A DNA stretch of 64,000 nt, taken from the NCBI RefSeq assembly GCF_032884065.1, contig NW_027062665.1:1663568-1727567 (forward strand), written 5' to 3'. The notes below the pieces were generated by a model. That model searched no databases. It saw only the letters and a list, made by a program, of their open reading frames with translations, and was not told the origin of the DNA. Shown one piece after another: positions 33,101 to 43,639 of this stretch. Every line of letters starts with the position of its first letter. The first letter of the stretch is position 1. This DNA is from Artemia franciscana (taxonomy: Eukaryota > Arthropoda > Branchiopoda > Anostraca > Artemiidae). A program made the translations under genes and the position numbers.

Positions 33101-36100
33101 TTTGTCGAAGAATGGATACTCCTACCCAGCCCAGGGTCTGTGCTTCAAATTCAAAATGGATTTTGTTGTTTTCTACGTCTGGCGTCCAACGAGCAATAAA
33201 CGCACCGGTTGAGCTTATGTCCTAAAATATTTTGACTTGACAAACTGTTTATTCATAATATATATCTTTTTAAATAGTCACTGTTGTAGCTTTGAAACAG
33301 TGTTTTACTCGTCTTTTCGGAGCCGTTCAACCCTTAAAATTAGGAAATGCTTTGGATAGCACATTACTGACATCTTCCTTAGACCTTATTTGGGTTGGAA
33401 CTTATTCCCTAGGGCTTCATACATCTAGTACAATAACTTCTGATTTTTCGTTTAGAATCCAGACTAGCGTAAAAAACGGTTGAAACTCCTATAAATAGGC
33501 GTTTCCCCCATCCTATTTTTCAAGGAACGCACACAAAATTCAAGAAGGAATCACTATTATACCTACCATTTACAATCCACTGAAGCGCCAGGCCACATAA
33601 GGCCAAAACAGCTGCCTACGTTCTACCTACGTCCTCAAGCCTCAACAGGTAATACTTAGGTACACTTCATGAAAAGTTTTTGACGTTTATCCTCTTGCTT
33701 CCCTTTATATGTTTCGACTGATGATGTTTCGATTAAGAATGTTTTGCTGGTTTTAAATATTTCATCAAGTTTAGTCTTACCCACCAAAAGTTACGAGCCT
33801 GAGAAAATTTGCCTTATTTTAGAAAATAGGAGGAAACATCCCCTAAAAGTCATAGAATCTTAACGAAATCACACCATCAGATTCAGTGTATCAAAGAACT
33901 CTATTGTAGAAGTTTCAAGCTCCTATCTACAAAAATGGGGAATGTTGTATTTTTTGCCAGAAGGCAGATCACGGATGCGTGTTTATTTGTTTGTTTTGTT
34001 TGTTTTTTTTATCAGGAGTGATTGTACCGACCCAGTGGTCCTAGAATGTTGCGAGAGGGCTCATTCTAACGAAAATGAAAAGTTCTAGTGCCCTTTCTAA
34101 GTGACCAAAAAATTGGAGGGTATCTAGGCCCCCTCCCACGCTAATTTTTTTCCAAAGTCAACGGATAAAAATTCTGAGATAGCCATTTTATTAGCGTAGT
34201 CGAAAAACCTTATAACTATGTCTTTGAGTACGACTTACGCCCCCACAGTCCCCGTGGGGGGGGGGGGGGCTAGAAGTTACAAACTTCGACCAGTGCTTAC
34301 ATATAGTAATGGTTATTGGGAAGTGTACAGACGTTTTCAGGGGGATTTTTTGGTTGGGGAGATATGTGGGGGGATCTTTCCGTCGAGGAATTTGTCATGA
34401 GGGAAGGAAATTTCCATGAAGGGAGGGCAGGATTTTCTAGCATTATTTAAAAAAAAACAATGAAAAAAGAAATATGAAAAAGTTTTTTCAACTGGAAGTA
34501 AGGAGCAGCATTAAAACTTAAAACGAACAGAAATTATTACACATATGAAGGGCTCACCTCCTCCTAATTCATCGGTCTTTACGCTAAAGTATTTTTAGTA
34601 ATTTCGACCATTTATTCTACGGCTTTTGTGATTTAGGGGTCGTAATGAATTGGGACAAAATTTAAGCTTTAGTGTAAAGAGCGAGGTACTGACGAGGGGG
34701 TGAACCCCCTCATATACGTAATAAAAACGTGATAATACAGAAGTTCGTTACGTAAGCTAATTTGAAAGTTACGTATATCTTTTACTAATAAAAACATTCG
34801 TAAAAAACTAAAAGTTCTAGTTGCCTTTTTAAGTAACCAAAAAATCGGAGGGCAACGCCGCGACTTTTTTTCTCAAAATTATTCGATCAAAACTATGAGA
34901 AAGCCATTTAGCCAAAAAAATAAATATACAAATTTTGTTTAATTATTCATCTGCGGAGAGCCAAAATCAAAATATGCATTGATTCAAAAACGCTAGGAAA
35001 TTAAATAAAAAAAAGTTTTTTTACTGAAAGTAAGGAGCGACATTAAAACTTAAAACGAACAGAAATTACTTCATATATGAAAGGAGCGGCGTCCTCATCA
35101 ACGCCCCGCTCTTTACGCTAAAGTTTGACTCTTTCTCTCAACTCTCCTTTTTAAAATAGTAAAAAACTGTAGCGTAAAGAGCGGGGCGTTAATGAGGAAG
35201 CAGCCCCTTTCATATACGAAGTAATTTCTGTTCGTTTTAAATCTTAATGTCGCTGCTTATCTTCAGTTAAATAACTTGATTTTTTATTTAATATTAGTAA
35301 GTGATCACATCCATCTTGTAATGATACAAGCCACATACTTTCCAGTGTTTGGACTTAATTTACTACCTGCTTCCAGTTACGATTGCTGCTACTTTTCTCT
35401 GAATAGCTTTAATTTCGCTCTATAAGTAGCTGGTTTTCTGGATGAATTGACCACAAACAGGGGAAGTATATTGGAGTTGGAGTCTCACATAAGTAAAATA
35501 GGGAGTTTTGATACTGCCGCAATAACACCCAAGTAGGCGGATTGCACTATGAGTTTGGATTGATGCGTTACCGGTTTTAACAAACTTATGAACATGCTCA
35601 GTAGACGTACAATCAGACAAAATCACAATTCCGAGATTTTTATGACTTAGCACTGAGGGGAATTCGAGCTTGTGCCAAAGGGGGGGGGGGAATCTGATAT
35701 TTGCCATGATTTAGAGTCAATTTCTATTCTTTGCAATCATTAAAGAAGGAGCTGAAGAGGTTATCCCTGAAGAAGTCATCTGCAAACTCGAATCTTTCAT
35801 CAAAATTTTCTAAGACGAATTTAATGTGGTATATGAAGATAATGCTGGGAAGTTTGGTCCCTTGTAGGGTTCTGCACGTTATGTTTTGTTCATTCTGAGG
35901 TAGGGTCTTCTTCAAACAGTGGAAACACGCATATTGTCTGCTTTTTAGAAAACTCAGATTAAGGCCGTAATTAAGTGAACTTGAAAACATCGAGCTCGAA
36001 AATTGAAGTTAGGGTAGCCTTATGTCTTTCAATTCTCTAAAGACCGCCGTTTGTCAAAAACCCTTCAAATAGCACTTATTCATTGGCTGAAATAGCATAT

Positions 36101-39100
36101 AATTTAATAGGTATAATTACCTATTAAAATAGGTATAATTTAGGTATATAGGTATATTGAAATAGGTATAATTTAATTATACCAGCTTGTCAATCTAGTC
36201 TCTAAGGTGATTTGAAACGATTTTTTCTGGCCAAAAACTTGTAAAATTTCAGGTAGCTGAAAATATTCAATGGGACTGTTCGAAAACAGGAAAATACATC
36301 GAAAAATGGTTGCAATCATCTTCCAGGCTATTGTCTTCTGCTCATGATAGTAACAATTTTGTTCTAAAAACAATATCCTTCATAGAGTATACTTGTGAAA
36401 AAGATCTAGGCATTTTCTAAGATTTCTAAGCAATTAGAGGAAATAGAGCGAAATCCTAGCAAACATTTTGTAGCATCTTCAAGAAGCTGCGGCCTGATAT
36501 TAAAAGCGGCATCTCCGCCAATGAATACTTGAGTATTTTTTAAATATGAATTTTCAATTTTAAAATGGGATTTTCAAGTTCCATGAGTTCACTTAATCAC
36601 GGCCTTGAGAGCTAGAGTACACTTATGGGCACCCATAGTGCTCATATTCGTGTTTCCAACAAAGTGGCTTATGAGATCGAATCTTTTTCGAAACTCCACT
36701 GGCACAAAGTCAACGTATGCAGTACCATTATCATCCCATTTGAAAACTGTACCCACTAAGCGAACTAAATAAACTAAATTGTTCCATCCCGTCAGACTGC
36801 CGCACTAGAGAGGGTCTATTTTGTCTTAAGTTTGCTTCAATAGTTCTTCTAAGGCGAATGATTCTGTTAGCTTAGAGAGGGTTGGCGTGATGAATATTGG
36901 TCGCAATTTGTTAGAAAAATTCGCAGTTTTAGTTTTGGGACTACTTTAACATAAGCGTGTTTCCAGGACTCAGGAAAAACTATTTTCGCTAAGCTCAAGT
37001 TAATGATATGTACACACGACTTTACAGTGAATAAAGCAAACCCCCGCACCCAATGAATTGGGAGCTCTTCAGGAAATAAGGAGCTCGATACTATCAATTT
37101 GCACAGCTCCTTATATACTTTGTACTCGTGCACTTTACCCTTATCACTAAGGCATGGAATCTTATTCAACAATTGGTTCAAGCGAGAAAATATTCCATAA
37201 TACGTAGGTAAGTTCTTTAAAATAAGATCCAGTGTGTTTCCTATGATATACGTATGTACTTTTGCCACTTGGGTAGGGCCTAGAACAGAGGAAACCCATT
37301 GTTTTTGTCTCATTGAAAGCAGCAGCAACAATAAATCTTGGCCTGCTACGCTATATTCCTAGGGTGTCAACAGAGGTTTGGAAGTAAGAAACTAGTTTCC
37401 ATCTACTTTGTGCATTTTCAGAATAATAAACACATGCAACAATTAAAGAGGGAACACCTCTTGGAAAATTTCATAGTATGCATTGAACCCAAATTACTTC
37501 ATGACTATGTTCTAAAAGCTGAGTAAATAACTTACAAGGGATTCTAGCTTAAACACAAACACCAATCCCTCCAACAATTTTTTCAGTCCTAGTAGTCAGA
37601 AGAAAAAAAGTAAGCAATGCAACCAAACTCCTTGATCAGCTGCCAAGTCTCTGTTATTACCGCTATGCGGACATTATTCCATCTAAGAATTACTTCAAGT
37701 TCGTCAACTTTGTAATTTAAAGAGGGACTATTGCTCAAGAAGAAAGTTCGAAATTCATTTCTGCACGTGAAGATTTGCAACGTTAGGAATGGTGAAATTT
37801 CTTGATCCTTTTCAAAAACAAAGGCTTGGTCAGCACCAGAGAGTAGAGGTGGCACTCTGCACTGTTGTACTGAGTAAGTCATCTACGTTACGATTTACAG
37901 TTTTACGGATTACGGTTTACGGTTTACTGACTCTCCCATGGGAAGTTACAACTTCATACTACTATGCGCTTCCCATGTCTGTTGGTATTCTATTGCTTTC
38001 CTATAATCGTAACTACACCGTGGTGGCCTTTATAAACCTTCATTTTTTTGCTATTTTTACCTAAATATCTATCAAACATAGGAAAATAAGCTGGATTTAT
38101 TAAAGAACAAACCCTAGGTAAAAACAAGCCTGAAAGAATCAGACAGTAGAGTCAATCCAGCATGGCATAATGCCCAATATGACAACATCTAATTTATAAA
38201 GAAGTATTTTTAGTCAAAAATTGCGTTTTATTTTTAATATCATGTTTTTTCACTTATAAGAAGCATGTAGATATAGCAATTTCCTTTCAAATTCATCCCT
38301 AAACTACTCTCTATGATGTTCAAGTTTTCCACTAGTGGTGAAGAAAAGAAAACAAGGGGACATATTACTTTTATCGATGCAAAAAAAATGAGTTACCTTG
38401 TTCTTCAAGGTGGGGGGCTGTAACTTTTTTATGGTATTTTTTTCACAATAAAATTTTACCATTAAGATTAATCAAAATAAAACTAACCATTCCTGAACCA
38501 ATTTCAAATGGCAACCTTTGTCACTTCAAAGTTTTTTTTTCAAAAAGTATTTTTAAATTTTCAGTTTACTTTCGGCAGAACTTATTTCTTTACAAGGTTA
38601 CAGCAATTATCGCAACCATGAATACTACATTTAGATTAAGCTTTATTAGAATATTACGTTTTACACCTACAATAATGATGGGAGTGGGTTGCAGCGGTAA
38701 TCCCAAAAAATCATGAGATAACAAAAGATGACCCAAATCCTTAAAAATGACAAGATTTTTACCAGAAAATTGACTTGTTGAAAGTTTAAGGCATAAGTCA
38801 TAGAGGCATATATCTCTTTAGAACCAGCTAACGGGGTCAGTAGTGATTCAGATAAATGTTACACACAGGTAAAGGGAGAAATAGACAAAAACCAAGGTAG
38901 AAATATTATTCCTATTAGGGGATCTTAATACTCACACTAGTGAAAGTAGGGATAGATGAAATCCGAGGTTAGAAAAATTTTTATAGGGAGGGAAAATAGC
39001 AATGATAAGAGACAGCTACAGTTTGGTCGAGGCAACAATCTAATTATAACCGACAAGTTGTTGGGCATAAAATAGCCATAAATTACAATGGCACTCACAT

Positions 39101-40219
39101 GATGGTAGAGTGGCTAGCCTTATTGATTATTTTATTGTGAATCTAAGACAGGCAGGATTGAAACAGAAAACTAGAGCACAAAGGGGTGAAGTTGTTGATA
39201 TCAAATTTAAAGATCGCCCTCTGGTAGAATCTAGAGTTAATTCAAATTTGAAGTCAAACAAGGGTAAATACCTTCCGGGTAGTGATGACGTTAATAAGCT
39301 CTGGGATTAGATTTTGAGAGAAATTTCCGAAAATAGTCGGGTATGAAAATGAAGAATTTTGAATTTGACAGTATAGAAAATGGGCGGAATAAATTCAATA
39401 AAACAATTTCCGAAGCAGCGGAGCAATGTCTTCAGGAGGGAAGTTTGAAAAGCAGCTAAAAATGTTAATAGGAGTGTGTTATGCTTGGTAGAAGAGATGA
39501 AGAAGTGAGAAGAGTATGAAAATTATGAGAGGGGACTGATGATGTTAGGTAACGATTAAATTGATCGAATCATCATATTATCAGAAGCAATCCTCTAATG
39601 AAATCAAAAGCCTATAGTAAAGAACCACGAGGCTTAAATATATCATTTATTTACTTATTTATTTTTTCCCAGAATCAATTTATAAGGAAGGGGTGGTCGT
39701 AGAAACTTCGGAAAGGACTAATTCGATTGGAAACTGAAAGTTTTAGTGTTTTTTTTTTTATTATAAAATGATCGGAGGGTAGCCAGCCCCCTCCTATGCC
39801 CTTTTAGCTGCCCTATCCCAAAAGACCAAAATGTTTTTAGCACTAGAAATACAAAATTTTACGAAAGGGGAAGGTTGGCACCATTAAGGGGGCAAAGGAC
39901 AAAATATTCCACCACCTTCACCTCCCCTCCCGAGGAACTGGAATACATTGCAAAATATGTCAAAATGAAACGGAGATATACACCCGTCCTTTAAACTGTG
40001 ATTGTGGGGAAATATATATAATCTAGTAAACAATATTTGTATAACTTTTCTTGTGTGTTTTATTGATAGAAAAACGAGCAATACTTTTTCACAAAAAAAA
40101 AGGCGAAGACGTACCTGTTCGTGAAGGTATCTGCCGTTGTTTTCATGTGGTACTGCCAAAGCAGTTGCAAATGTAAGGAAGAGAAAACCAAAAGTGATAA
40201 ATATCTTTATTCCGTTCAT
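23352..40219 (-). CDS. Secreted DOMON-domain protein A (four exons, with introns)
   Basis: Joined from 40219-40115, 33221-33033, 31064-30897 and 23471-23352: 193 residues. Residues 1-22 form a signal peptide (hydrophobic core FLFLTFATALA). Residues 36-193 make one DOMON domain, with ARWTPD, QTLGWVGVSI, GDQVIAGVYEDGTSYI, DVQQDWVL, SRPLDTGD, LSWAYDELD and DHGPTFGAVYVNFL in the order seen in the DOMON region of dopamine beta-hydroxylase and MOXD1. That domain type is proposed to bind haem or sugars. No copper mono-oxygenase domain follows, so this is a free-standing, probably extracellular binding protein. All introns are phase 0 with GT-AG ends. The ATG at 40219 is chosen because the paralogue has ATG at the same point. 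No stops or frameshifts. Expression and exact exon use are inferred. Confidence 0.82.
23480..27099. other. Intron 3 of DOMON gene A, left part
   Basis: Intronic. Positions 23480-25380 match 45090-46860 of unit B. From about 25420 the sequence is specific to unit A: diverged direct repeats (25455-25610 against 25800-26000, sharing GGGATGGTCGATATTTTTGG-like text) and tandem-looking, diverged blocks to 26900. No coding signal found. Confidence 0.5.
25455..26000 (+). repeat. Diverged ~365 bp direct repeat
   Basis: 25455-25610 and 25800-26000 share several landmarks: ACTAAGATAGATAG/ACTAAGGTAGATAG, GGGATGGTC, CATGACGAACAATGTC/CATGGCGAACAATGTC, and CCCAAATAAGGTCCTCCA. The second copy contains a 25 bp insertion. 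Confidence 0.65.
27110..28013 (-). pseudogene. Helitron 2 helicase part
   Basis: 28013-27510 contains VNVPGPTSFEYLRT, ETSTPSQIRALFG (the serine codon that is a stop in Helitron 1) and ELDREQSYST. A TAA at 27510-27512 separates it from 27476-27048, with Walker A LPGGTGKTF (D-L-P replaces D-A-P) and Walker B IIWDECTMAH. It ends abruptly after CLKDLRGK at about 27110. Motif III and later motifs are absent. Confidence 0.8.
28136..28800 (-). pseudogene. Helitron 2 Rep C-terminal part with tyrosine motif
   Basis: The 28688-28140 frame contains CMAKGRCTKQYPR, IEVDNQWVVPYSPLL, then AIKYICKYVNKGSD, which carries the YxxKY motif of the Rep nuclease that Helitron 1 has lost. The HUH part just upstream (28800-28850) is damaged by small changes, for example at the GLPHAH position. 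It is followed by GRYISSNEAVWRILSFPIHE and the junction to the linker. Confidence 0.8.
28835..29163 (-). pseudogene. Helitron 2 Rep N-terminal part, internally deleted
   Basis: SELNARCEIS (open where Helitron 1 has a stop) leads after small deletions to THKIVISADKTPPGQ, then jumps from CRYNA to LFITFTCNQSLDE. About 180 residues present in Helitron 1 are missing at that point, and the frame shows further small deletions. Confidence 0.75.
29174..30147 (-). pseudogene. Helitron 2 N-terminal repeats and zinc finger
   Basis: Begins near EEPTMVTAEEAAQRVYAKKL (29990-29930), then charged repeats of the RKRAEESQEQQE and RNHKSNVKTGL type in several frames, then MSKICPYCKALKFNGETMG at about 29490-29430 with the second cysteine pair reduced (MYC). 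It ends before the Rep part at 29174. Frames shift at least four times. Confidence 0.7.
30161..30187. repeat. (TA)n microsatellite
   Basis: Short AT tract between the Helitron 2 leader and the MITE that starts at 30188. Confidence 0.85.
30188..30346. mobile_element. 159 bp MITE with long terminal inverted repeats
   Basis: Left arm GTTTAGAAACAAATTTGGGC continues to GGGAGGGGGTAAA, and the right arm reads back as GTTTAAGTAAACAAGTTTGG to GGTGGGGGTAAA. Arms of about 55 bases match apart from a few differences, and a central ~45 bases has no match. No coding sequence. The size and structure are those of a miniature inverted-repeat element. The flanks (TATA on the left, CAAA on the right) show no clear target duplication. 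Confidence 0.7.
30897..31064 (-). CDS. DOMON gene A exon 3
   Basis: 56 residues, from DRYFNTSIPHPERPLRPIDV to YDGPVIE. Acceptor TTAAAG before GAT, donor GAG|GTAATT. Contains DVQQDWVL, the conserved centre of the domain. Confidence 0.87.
31065..33032. other. Intron 2 of DOMON gene A
   Basis: Matches 47570-49342 in unit B across most of its length. No ORF with motifs. Two segments with similar text (GTGGCGTTCAGATGTGTGTC near 31742 and GTGGCGTTGACATATATGTC near 31960) form a diverged direct repeat that is also present in unit B (about 48180 and 48400). Confidence 0.5.
33033..33221 (-). CDS. DOMON gene A exon 2
   Basis: 63 residues, from DISSTGAFIARWTPD to DGTSYIQ. Acceptor ATATTTTAG before GAC, donor CAG|GTGAGA. 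Contains GWVGVSI followed by a patch that differs strongly from gene B. Confidence 0.88.
33748..35290 (+). repeat. Modular repeat copy R3 with fold-back end
   Basis: The most complete copy of the family in the window. It has the GAAAATAGGAGGAAACATCC block, the G-run at 34254-34269, the AACTGGAAGTAAGGAGC module at 34490, and a terminal fold-back at about 35022-35280. The arms of ~110 bases start at ACTGAAAGTAAGGAGCGACA and return through AATTTCTGTTCGTTTTAAAT, flanking a CTCTTTACGCTAAAG...TAGCGTAAAGAG inner stem. Confidence 0.8.
35380..37900 (-). pseudogene. CR1/Jockey-like non-LTR retrotransposon relic (unit A)
   Basis: On the minus strand, in order: an endonuclease piece with SLNYKVDELEVIL and IAVITETW (about 37760-37650), a linker with GNTLDLILKN and a reverse transcriptase start with FPESWKHAYVKVVPK (37330-36870), FRKRFDLISH (about 36690), a FADD active-site motif (FEFADDFF, about 35780), LGIVILSDCTSTEHV and a C-terminal YTSPVCGQF (to about 35430). 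There are many stops and shifts. It is the usual order of a non-LTR ORF2. Unit B keeps only the front part. Confidence 0.7.
38830..39520 (+). pseudogene. RTE-like endonuclease fragment (unit A)
   Basis: Plus-strand relic with GDLNTHTSESRDR, then GRVASLIDYFIVNLRQAG and VDIKFKDRPLVESRVN, matching the end of the apurinic-like endonuclease domain and linker of RTE elements. The 66-codon stretch from 39110 (a GTG codon, so not a start) is a surviving frame, not a separate gene. The unit B counterpart is at 54340-55090. Confidence 0.75.
40115..40219 (-). CDS. DOMON gene A exon 1 (signal peptide)
   Basis: 35 residues, MNGIKIFITFGFLFLTFATA then LAVPHENN to YLHEQ. Donor CAG|GTACGT. Likely signal cleavage after ALA. 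The ATG is preceded by GAG and lies 46 bases after the TATA-like box. Confidence 0.85.
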
Positions 40220-40264
40220 CTCCAAAATATATTATAATTTGATGTGGAAACTTAAATAGAGTAT

Positions 40265-40272
40265 ATTATATA
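40265..40272 (-). promoter_or_regulatory. TATA-like box of DOMON gene A
   Basis: TATATAAT on the minus strand, 46 bases upstream of the ATG at 40219. A TGATAAGA (GATA-type) motif lies just upstream at 40286-40293. The paralogue has both at the same spacing. Confidence 0.5.
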
Positions 40273-40293
40273 GTGCGTCTAAGGATCTTATCA

Positions 40294-42527
40294 GTATGAT
40301 CTATGGTCAATATTTAATCAAAATATAGAATGTAAACGTTTTGTAACAGGTGATTCCAATAAAGAAGTTTTTCTGGTTATTAAAATTTTCTCAGGGACTC
40401 ACGATGAACGCACTTGAGCAGTAATCACAAAGACGTTTTTTATGGTAAGTGGGTTTTTTCTTTACAAAATTCTAATTTTTTCTATCTATTTTGTTTTTAA
40501 CTAACAGATTACAACTAAGACGAGCTAATCAAATAAAAAATGCAGGTTATTACAATGGTAACTTAGTAACACAAAATTAATAGCTAATCATATTTTTTGC
40601 CGCATCGCACAGAAGGAACGACATATGCCTGTGATGAAAAAAAAATCAGACAAAAAAAGATCATAAAATAACCTTTATGTGTTTTTTGGTATTGATTTCG
40701 AAAAAGACCTTCATTTTTTTTCTATCGTGTCAAATGTCTTCACTGGTGCAGGTTCACTGGCTCAATGGTACAGGTTTCATTTCGATTTGAAACCATTTTT
40801 TTTTTGGGGGGGGGGGTCAGGCTATTCTTTGAAGTATCCTTTGTAAAGAAGTGGTTTTCATTGTTGCTCAAGATGACTCTAATTCTCCTAAATCAAGTTT
40901 TCGCCTATTGTGATTCCAATGGTACAGGTTTCACTTCAATTTGGAACCATTTTTTTAGGAGGGGGGTCAGGCTATTTTTTGTAGTTTCTATGAAATTTGT
41001 TTTCAGAGCAAACTTTGCCATTAGCATTAATTGAGATAACAGTTTCCATTCTTGAATCTGTTTCAAGTGGTGACTCTTTCTCACTTGGCATTTTTCTTTA
41101 AACACGTTTTAAAATTTTCGGTTACTATGGACTAGGGTTTGTTCTTTACTAGGACCCGAAAGCGGTAACCTTGATGCGCACTTATCTTTGTTCAATGATT
41201 TCACAGAAACGTGGCAATTCAGTCGAAAAAATATCGTTAAATACTAGTCAAAATATTGCGTCAAAAAACTATGGCAGGGGGGTGGGTTAGTGTTGCTTTT
41301 CACTTTTAATCGAATGAAATCATTTTTACTTAGCCATTGCAGTAGTTAATTATTAATATTAATTAGGTGTCTTAGTCATTAAGTCTAATTGGAGCTGGTG
41401 CAGCATGTTATATAATAAGACTGGATACTTTTCGCAAAGCAAATTTTTGTGAGTTGAAGGCTCGCATTATAGCTGAATTAGCCTATTAATACAACTAATT
41501 TTATATTGATGAACGCTCTGCCATATACGACCATTGCCTAAATAAAACCTGATCGACCATAGGTCTAAAAGGGTTTATCAGGTAGAGAGGGATGGTGGCC
41601 TGTCTCCAGGAATTCATTTGGAGCACTTGATTATCCATACAAAAAGACATCGTATGATTCTAATTTCAACAATACGATTAATTTCATATTGACGGACATT
41701 CTGTCATCTAGGACCACTGCCCAAATAAAACCCTTATCGATCATAGGCCGAAAAGGGCCTGTCTCCAGGAATTCATTTGGAGCACTTGATTATCCATACT
41801 GAGAGATATCGTATGATTCTAATTTCAACAAGCTCACCGTTCATCAAAGAGCATTCGGGCAAAGAGGACTTACAGAATTACCATTGGGGATAGGAGCGTT
41901 ATTGGCGAAATCAGTAGGAACAAGGTGGGATGATTTTGGCAGAGGTAGCGTCTTATTTTTGTGGTTGCAGGTTCTTAGTTGATTTGGTGAGCTTGAAACT
42001 ACCTTTCTAAAAATGCGCAATGTAATTCAATTTACCAGCAAAAAACAATTATTTATGCAATTAGCGTTTAATTATTCGGGATTCTTCTATTAATGACTCT
42101 TGAATGGTCATGAGTTGGAAGAGCTTCAACGACCCTGTATGTATGAGTTCAAAGGGTAGAACTGGATTAAGGACCCAAGGCTCGGCTATTGCCCTCTAAT
42201 AATATGGACTTCTTGTATTCATGGAGACTATAATAATAATAGCCGTTTTTAATAATGTTAGAGGCCAACAAATCACCGTATTCATAAATACAAAATACAA
42301 AATTTTGCTCATTCATCAATAATAACTATTGTAAAAAAGATAAAAACATGTTGATAAATCTACTAGTTACATAATTGTTGATACAGTAGATATCGTTGCC
42401 TAGTGAACATTGAAGAGATCGATAAGAGATTTGGGTGGATTACACAATGTAGTTTTCTGGTCAAATCGACGAATCATGATGAGTAGGAAAATTCCAAACA
42501 AAGTACGACAATATATCACAGAGAGCT
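40294..42527. other. Upstream flank of gene A, no further gene found
   Basis: Matches 55845-58216 in unit B. It contains an internal duplication in unit A: GGTACAGGTTTCA(T/C)TTC(G/A)ATTTG at about 40767 and 40920, each followed by a G-rich stretch and TCAGGCTATT, and GGAATTCATTTGGAGCACTT at about 41608 and 41768. No supported coding sequence. Confidence 0.45.
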
Positions 42528-42801
42528 CTAGTACATGAAGGGCTCGCCCCACGTTTTCTTTACAAAGAAACATAGCAGTATGAGTCAGAGAGTTGAACGC
42601 TTTATGCCCGTTATGTCCTGCTAGTACGAGATTTTCTCATGCACCAGCATCGATCTGAGCATTTGTGGCAACGGACAGAGCGTGGTCACCACAGTTTTCA
42701 AAGATTTTCCTTTTGGTTGTTTCAAAATTCGAAATTTTCTTGAGTACTATAGCATATTCGTCACCGTTACCACATGGAGCCGTGAAAACAAATAAGCAAA
42801 A
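42528..42801 (-). pseudogene. Exon-like ORF of unknown family, unit A copy (broken)
   Basis: Reads from an acceptor-like CAATTAG at 42801: FVFTAPCGNGDEYAI, NFETTKRKIFENCGD, NAQIDAGA, then TGA at 42637-42639 where the unit B copy codes LG. It carries on as HNGHKAFNSL and is then frame-shifted relative to unit B. It is probably a decayed exon of a small secreted cysteine-containing protein. Family unknown. Confidence 0.4.
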
Positions 42802-42850
42802 CTAATTGGTTGATTTTACAACGCTTTTCGTTCGGAAAATTAACAATCTA

Positions 42851-43310
42851 GAAAGTTTAGAAGAATCGAAAGATAAGTCTCCCAGCAAAGATTAGAATAT
42901 TGGAAGCTATGGAGATTACAGTGGTGAAGCATGGTTCCGAAGCAACGACACTCCAAAAAATGGAGGAAAATTTGCTAGGTTTTTTTCTAGAAAAATCGCC
43001 AACAGATTGTTTTGAGGGCCACAGTGACTGACCGTATCTCCCACTCTGGAACCATAGTGAGAAAATGCTTGAAATTGCTGGGGTACGATTTGCGGAAGAA
43101 AGATAACAGATTGCCAAGGATTGTCCATTTCGGCCAGCCGTTTAGGGCCAAACGAAAAGTAGCTCGTCCCCAGTTGGGTATCGGAAGATTTCATCAGAAA
43201 ATATTTAAGAGAGTTTAGAGAGGGTATGTTGAACAGACTAGGATAGAGGAGAAGCGTGCGTAGCTTTGTTGACCTCAGGTAGCTTGTTGCTGCACCTAGT
43301 TTTTAGCTGT
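42851..43310 (+). pseudogene. RTE-like 3' coding end (unit B)
   Basis: Truncated at its left by the duplication junction. Frames give KISLPAKIRILEAMEITVVK, then TVTDRISHSGTIVRKCLKLL, DNRLPRIVHFGQPFRAKRK and an RPQLGIG segment. This copy keeps longer clean stretches than the unit A copy (22502-23015). Confidence 0.75.
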
Positions 43311-43639
43311 AGTAGCAGTAGTATCATGAAAGAAGCTAAATTTCGGAGTATTTGTTTTTTTTATGAGTAATTTAGGAATTACCGAGTAATTTGATGAGGA
43401 ATGGGAATACAATTTCGATGGTTATGTTTTATTAAAAAAGAAAATTTTGGGAAATCTATTATTTCTTGAAGATCCTTGTATTGTTTCCGTTTTTCCTTTT
43501 TTCTGGAAATCTATTGAAAGACATAAATTGAAATCTATTGTGTTAAGTCATCTATTATTCTTAGGTTAATGACATCCTCATATTATTTTTTTCTGAAAAG
43601 GAAAAAAGGGGGCAAGCGCAGTTGAACGCTATCTATCTT

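Larger units (their letters stand above)
22502..42850. repeat. Segmental duplication unit A (contains DOMON gene A)
   Basis: Matches 42851-58544 in the same orientation over many stretches: exons, introns, RTE fragments (38830-39520 against 54340-55090) and the stretch ending GAAAATTAACAATCTA (42850 against 58544). Unit A holds extra insertions, mainly Helitron 2 (27.1-30.2 kb) and a longer non-LTR relic (35.3-36.6 kb). Length about 20.3 kb. Confidence 0.85.

Noticed and set aside
39110-39310. A separate 66-residue gene (and its twin at 54628-54828)
   Set aside because: It matches the endonuclease/linker part of RTE retrotransposons and is flanked by further broken RTE sequence.
39884-40225. 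Reading the signal-peptide exon of gene A as a single-exon 113-residue protein
   Set aside because: After YLHEQ the frame passes a clear GT donor, and its continuation is not conserved in unit B, whereas the spliced form is.
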